From positions 1-16,692 of the forward strand of contig CAWUTX010000097.1 of the NCBI GenBank assembly GCA_963925015.1: 16,692 nucleotides of DNA, written 5' to 3'. This stretch comes from JAQBXX01 sp963925015 (GTDB taxonomy: Bacteria; Pseudomonadota; Gammaproteobacteria; SURF-13). Of the stretch, positions 12,879-16,692 are shown piece by piece. Below the pieces are notes generated by a model. It did not search any database. It had not been told where the DNA came from and saw only the letters and a list, made by a program, of their open reading frames with translations. The position numbers and the translations under genes are program-made. The stretch's first letter is position 1, and every line of letters starts with the position of its first letter.

Positions 12879-14038
12879 TGCGCATCGGCATTGTCGCAGG
12901 CGAGGCCTCCGGTGACCTGCTGGGCGCCGGTCTCATCCGCGCGCTCAGGGAATGTCATCCGGATGCGGTGTTTGAGGGTGTCGCCGGGCCGCGCATGATC
13001 GAGCAGGGGTGCCGCGCGCTCTATCCGGCGCAGAAGCTCGCCGTGATGGGTATTACCGAGGTGCTGGGGCGTCTCTTTGAATTGTTGCGCATCCGTGCCC
13101 ACCTGCTGCGCCATTTCACTGCCCATCCACCGGATGTCTTCATCGGCATCGACGCGCCGGATTTCAATCTCGCGCTTGAACGCGGCCTCAAGCGTGCGGG
13201 CATTCCCACCGTGCATTACGTCAGCCCTTCGGTGTGGGCGTGGCGGCGTTACCGGGTGCGCAACATCGCGCGTTCGGTCGACCGCATGCTCACGCTGTTT
13301 CCGTTCGAGGCCGCATTCTATGTGGCGCATACAAACCATCCCGTCACGGCGCGTTTTGTCGGCCATCCTCTTGCGGATGCGATAGCCCTGCCCGATGCGG
13401 AGGACGCAGAGCAGAGTCTCCGACTGCGGCGAGAGTTCAATCTGCCTGCCGAAGCGCAGGTAATCGCGTTGCTGCCCGGCAGCCGTGTAACCGAACTGCA
13501 CTGTCTGGCCGCGCCGTTTATACAGGCCGCCGCTTGGTGTGCGGTGCAACGACCCGCGCTGCATTTTATCGCGCCGCAGGCCAGTGCACTGACGCGCAAA
13601 CTGTTTGAGCAGGCGCTGGCGCAGTATGCGCCGCAGTTGCCGGTGACCCTCGTCGATGGCCGTGCACAGGATGCCCTGCGCGTGTCAGACGCGGCCCTCA
13701 TAGCTTCCGGCACCGCCACGCTGGAGGCCTTGCTGCTGCGACGGCCCATGGTAGTGGCGTACCGCATGGCGCCGTTGACCGCATGGATTGCGCGCCGCAT
13801 GCTGAAGGTGCCCTCGTTTTCATTGCCCAATCTGCTGGCGGGCCAGTTGCTGGTGTCGGAGTTTAGCCAGGAACAGGTGACGGCGGAAAATCTGGGACGG
13901 GCGTTGTTGAACTGTCTAGACGACGAAAGCCGCCGGACGGAAATTAACCGTGCGTTCGATAGCATCCACCACACACTGCGCCGTAATGCGGACGCTGCCG
14001 CTGCCGCAGCGGTGCTGGAGTTGCTGCAAAAATCATGA
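12878..14038 (+). CDS. lpxB: Lipid-A-disaccharide synthase
   Basis: Joins UDP-2,3-diacylglucosamine and lipid X into the lipid A disaccharide at the inner face of the inner membrane (glycosyltransferase family 19). 386 residues (E. coli 382). Motifs in order: IVAGEASGDLLGAGLIRAL at the N-terminus, VAGPRM, LAVMGITEVLGRL, IGIDAPDFNLALE, HYVSPSVWAWR, FVGHPLADAI, LLPGSRVTEL, then the nucleotide-binding C-terminal half with ASGTATLEALLLRRPMVVAY and PSFSLPNLLAG. The ATG at 12878 puts the conserved IVAGEASGD at residue 4, which is normal for short-start members. It has no Shine-Dalgarno sequence of its own. In many relatives lpxA and lpxB are adjacent or overlap; here 227 bp of palindromic sequence separates them. 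Its stop overlaps rnhB (ATGA). Confidence 0.97.
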   Translation: MRIGIVAGEASGDLLGAGLIRALRECHPDAVFEGVAGPRMIEQGCRALYPAQKLAVMGITEVLGRLFELLRIRAHLLRHFTAHPPDVFIGIDAPDFNLALERGLKRAGIPTVHYVSPSVWAWRRYRVRNIARSVDRMLTLFPFEAAFYVAHTNHPVTARFVGHPLADAIALPDAEDAEQSLRLRREFNLPAEAQVIALLPGSRVTELHCLAAPFIQAAAWCAVQRPALHFIAPQASALTRKLFEQALAQYAPQLPVTLVDGRAQDALRVSDAALIASGTATLEALLLRRPMVVAYRMAPLTAWIARRMLKVPSFSLPNLLAGQLLVSEFSQEQVTAENLGRALLNCLDDESRRTEINRAFDSIHHTLRRNADAAAAAAVLELLQKS

Positions 14039-14655
14039 GCCAGGGCATGCAGGGTGATTTCAATTTTCCCGTGCCCGACGGTCTAGCGGCCGGTGTCGAT
14101 GAGGTCGGGCGCGGGCCGCTGGCGGGGCCGGTGCTGGCGGCGGCGGTGATACTTGCGCCGGGGCACGGCATCGAGGGCCTCGCCGATTCCAAAAAACTCA
14201 GCAGCGAAGTGCGTGCGGCGCTCGCGATACAGATACGTGCGCGCGCAACGGCCTGGGCGCTGGGCACGGCCTCGGTGGATGAGATCGATCAGTTCAATAT
14301 TGGCCGCGCTACGCTGCTGGCCATGCAGCGCGCCGTCGCCGCACTGCATGTTGCGCCGGATTATGCGCTGGTGGACGGCAACGTGAGTCCGGTGCTTGCG
14401 TGCCCGGTGATCACCGTCATTCAGGGTGATGCCACCGTGGCGTCAATCAGTGCCGCGTCGATCATCGCCAAGGTGGAGCGTGACCGCATCATGACGGAGC
14501 TCGATCAGGTATATCCTGGGTATGGGTTCGCGCAGCACAAGGGTTACGGTACGGCGCAGCACCTTCAGGCGCTGCGTGTCCTCGGTGCATGCGCGGTGCA
14601 CCGGCGTTCGTTTGCGCCGGTGCACGAATGCCTTTCAGTCGCTGTAGCGTTATGA
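14035..14655 (+). CDS. rnhB: Ribonuclease HII
   Basis: Cuts RNA in RNA-DNA hybrids and at single ribonucleotides in DNA, starting ribonucleotide excision repair. 206 residues (E. coli 198). The acidic catalytic set is visible: Asp22-Glu23 in GVDEVGRGPLAGPV, Asp114 in LVDGN and Asp132 in IQGDATVASISAASIIAK, followed by VERDR and PGYGFAQHKGYGT. The ATG at 14035 overlaps the lpxB stop (ATGA), so translation is probably coupled. Its own stop overlaps the dnaE start in the same way. The lpxB-rnhB-dnaE order is standard in gammaproteobacteria. Confidence 0.97.
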   Translation: MSQGMQGDFNFPVPDGLAAGVDEVGRGPLAGPVLAAAVILAPGHGIEGLADSKKLSSEVRAALAIQIRARATAWALGTASVDEIDQFNIGRATLLAMQRAVAALHVAPDYALVDGNVSPVLACPVITVIQGDATVASISAASIIAKVERDRIMTELDQVYPGYGFAQHKGYGTAQHLQALRVLGACAVHRRSFAPVHECLSVAVAL

Positions 14656-16692
14656 AAGCGAATTTCGTCCACCTGCATCTGCACACCGAGTTCTCCCTGA
14701 CGGACGGCACGGTGCGCATCGAGCCGCTGATGCAGGTACTGCGCGAAAGCGGCATGCCGGCGGTGGCACTGACCGATCAGTGCAACCTGTTTGCGATGGT
14801 GAAATTTTACCGCGCGGCGATGCAGGCCGGCCTCAAGCCGATCATCGGCGTGGATCTGTGGCTGCGGCGCAGCGGCAGTGCGGCGTTAAGCCGACTCGTG
14901 CTGCTGTGCCAGAACGAGCGCGGCTACCGCAACCTCACGCGTCTGGTCACGCGCAGTTACACCGAGGGGCAGCATCAGGGTGTGCCCGCATTGCACAAGG
15001 ACTGGCTGGCAGGCGCGAGCGACGGGCTGATTGCGCTTTCCGCGCACACGGGCGATGTCGGTCAGGCGCTGCTGGCCCATCAGCGCCCGCTCGCCGAACA
15101 ACTTCTGCGCGACTGGCAGACACTTTTCCCGGGCCGCTTTTATCTTGAAGTCAGTCGTACCGGACGCGAGGGCGAAGAAGATTATCTGCATGCTGCGGTG
15201 GAACTTGCGCTGGCGACGCAGGCGCCGCTGGTCGCCAGCAACGCTGTGCGCTTTCTGGAGCGTGATGATTTTGAGGCGCATGAGGCGCGCGTGTGCATTA
15301 GCGAAGGACGCACGCTGGCCGATCCGCGCCGTCCGCGTTACTACACCGAGCAGCAATATCTGCGCACGCCGCAGGAGATGGCGGAGCTGTTCGCCGATCT
15401 GCCGGAAGCGCTTGAAAACAGCATCGAGATCGCGCGCCGTTGCAACCTCACGCTGAAGCTGGGTGAAAACCACCTGCCTGATTTCCCGCTGCCGGACGGC
15501 GTTGAACTCGAAGCCTGGCTACGCGCGGAGGCGCAACGCGGACTCGCCGCGCGCTTGCAGGCGCTGTCACGCACCGTGCTCGCGCCCGCCGAGGTGTATC
15601 AGGAACGGCTGGAGACCGAACTCGGTGTCATCATCCGCATGGGCTTTGCCGGCTATTTTCTGATCGTCGCCGACTTCATCCGCTGGGCCAAGGACAACGA
15701 CATTCCCGTGGGCCCGGGACGCGGTTCCGGCGCGGGCTCGCTGGTGGCCTACGTGCTCGGCATCACCGATCTCGATCCGATTCACCACGGGCTTTTATTC
15801 GAGCGCTTCCTCAATCCGGAGCGTGTCTCGCTGCCAGACTTCGATATTGATTTCTGCATGGAGCGGCGCGACGAGGTGATCGATTATGTCGCGCAGCGCT
15901 ACGGCCGCGAGCGTGTGTCGCAGATAATCACCTACGGCACCATGGCGGCGAAGGCCGTGGTGCGCGACGTGGGCCGCGTGCTCGGCCTGCCGTACGGATT
16001 TGTCGACACCATCGCCAAGCTGATTCCGTTCGAGATCGGCATTACACTGGAAGAGGCGCTGAAGCAGGAACCGATGCTGCGCGAGCGTTATGAAAACGAC
16101 GACGAGGCGCGCACGCTGATCGATCTCGCGCTCAAGCTGGAAGGCCTCACGCGCAATGCAGGCAAGCACGCGGGCGGACTGGTGATTGCGCCTTCGGCGC
16201 TGACCGACTTCACGCCGCTGTATTGCGAGCAGGGCGCGGACAGCAGCGTGACCCAGTTCGACAAGGACGACATCGAAGCGGTCGGCCTGGTCAAGTTCGA
16301 CTTCCTCGGCCTGCGCACGCTCACCATCATCGACTGGACGGTGAAAACCCTGCGCCGGCGTGGCATCGAGATCGACATCACGCAACTGCCGCTAGACGAC
16401 AAACCGACGTTTGATCTGCTGAAATCCTGCGCCACCAGCGCCGTGTTCCAGTTAGAGTCGCGCGGCATGCGCGACCTCATTAAGCGTTTGCAGCCGGATC
16501 ATTTCGACGAAGTGGTGGCGCTGGTGGCGCTATTTCGCCCCGGCCCGCTGCAATCTGGTATGGTGGATGACTTCATCAATCGCAAACACGGGCGCGCGCG
16601 CGTCGATTATCCGCATCCCGATCTTATGCCTATACTCAAACCCACCTATGGCGTGATTCTGTATCAGGAGCAGGTGATGCAGATCGCCCAGG
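14652..16692 (+). CDS. dnaE: DNA polymerase III subunit alpha, 3'-truncated by the window edge
   Basis: Replicative polymerase catalytic subunit (C-family). The frame is open from ATG 14652 to the window end, 680 codons of about 1160 in E. coli. The N-terminal PHP domain (about 1-270) starts FVHLHLHTEFSLTDGT. The palm follows, with VGPGRGSGAGSLVAYVLGI and the catalytic PDFDIDFCMERR, giving Asp396 and Asp398 (E. coli 401 and 403), and the third catalytic Asp550 in LVKFDFLGLRTL (E. coli 555). FQLESRGMRDLIKRLQPD, LVALFRPGPLQSGMVD and LYQEQVMQIAQ close the visible part. The fingers, OB fold and clamp-binding C-terminus are outside. The start overlaps the rnhB stop (ATGA), with no separate ribosome site. 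Confidence 0.97.
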   Translation, partial: MKANFVHLHLHTEFSLTDGTVRIEPLMQVLRESGMPAVALTDQCNLFAMVKFYRAAMQAGLKPIIGVDLWLRRSGSAALSRLVLLCQNERGYRNLTRLVTRSYTEGQHQGVPALHKDWLAGASDGLIALSAHTGDVGQALLAHQRPLAEQLLRDWQTLFPGRFYLEVSRTGREGEEDYLHAAVELALATQAPLVASNAVRFLERDDFEAHEARVCISEGRTLADPRRPRYYTEQQYLRTPQEMAELFADLPEALENSIEIARRCNLTLKLGENHLPDFPLPDGVELEAWLRAEAQRGLAARLQALSRTVLAPAEVYQERLETELGVIIRMGFAGYFLIVADFIRWAKDNDIPVGPGRGSGAGSLVAYVLGITDLDPIHHGLLFERFLNPERVSLPDFDIDFCMERRDEVIDYVAQRYGRERVSQIITYGTMAAKAVVRDVGRVLGLPYGFVDTIAKLIPFEIGITLEEALKQEPMLRERYENDDEARTLIDLALKLEGLTRNAGKHAGGLVIAPSALTDFTPLYCEQGADSSVTQFDKDDIEAVGLVKFDFLGLRTLTIIDWTVKTLRRRGIEIDITQLPLDDKPTFDLLKSCATSAVFQLESRGMRDLIKRLQPDHFDEVVALVALFRPGPLQSGMVDDFINRKHGRARVDYPHPDLMPILKPTYGVILYQEQVMQIAQ

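Overview
The window is a 16.7 kb stretch of high-GC bacterial chromosome, all genes on the + strand. It carries the conserved envelope/translation cluster in the order rpsB-tsf-pyrH-frr-uppS-cdsA-dxr-rseP-bamA-skp-lpxD-fabZ-lpxA-lpxB-rnhB-dnaE. That order, with uppS-cdsA ahead of dxr as in Pseudomonas, the lipid A and BamA genes, and the protein similarity to E. coli point to a gammaproteobacterium (outer membrane, Gram-negative). I cannot name the genus. Both ends are cut: rpsB lacks its 5' part and dnaE its 3' part.

Layout. 1-2838: ribosomal protein S2 (with an unusual Ala/Pro/Lys-rich tail), elongation factor Ts, UMP kinase and ribosome recycling factor. 2839-2936: short gap holding a palindromic repeat (family A, copy 1). 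2937-7093: uppS, cdsA, dxr and rseP, overlapping end to start (8 nt GTG overlap, ATGA, GTGA), a tightly coupled block for undecaprenyl, phospholipid and isoprenoid precursors plus the site-2 protease of the envelope stress pathway. 7126-10248: bamA and skp, outer-membrane protein assembly, separated by 258 bp packed with six stem-loops. 10261-14038: lpxD, fabZ, lpxA and lpxB, lipid A synthesis with its 3-hydroxyacyl-ACP supply branch point. This block is interrupted by a 141 bp palindromic element between lpxD and fabZ and by 227 bp of palindromes between lpxA and lpxB. 14035-16692: rnhB and dnaE, joined by ATGA overlaps.

How it works together. The cluster combines translation factors, polyprenyl and phospholipid synthesis, outer-membrane protein folding and lipid A assembly, i.e. 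the parts needed to build envelope in step with growth. The genes are textbook core genes, and I see no new multi-gene system, defence island, prophage, tRNA or CRISPR array.

What is unusual lies between the genes. Non-coding palindromic elements of at least three unrelated types sit directly against gene ends: family A after frr and after lpxA, a five-hairpin element framed by CTAG at the bamA stop, and a terminal-inverted-repeat element that supplies the last codons of lpxD. A further hairpin with a possible 10-codon leader ORF abuts the lpxB start. At the protein level, LpxA carries Met at the acyl-chain-ruler position, which predicts a C10-type primary acyl chain. Skp appears to start at a TTG.
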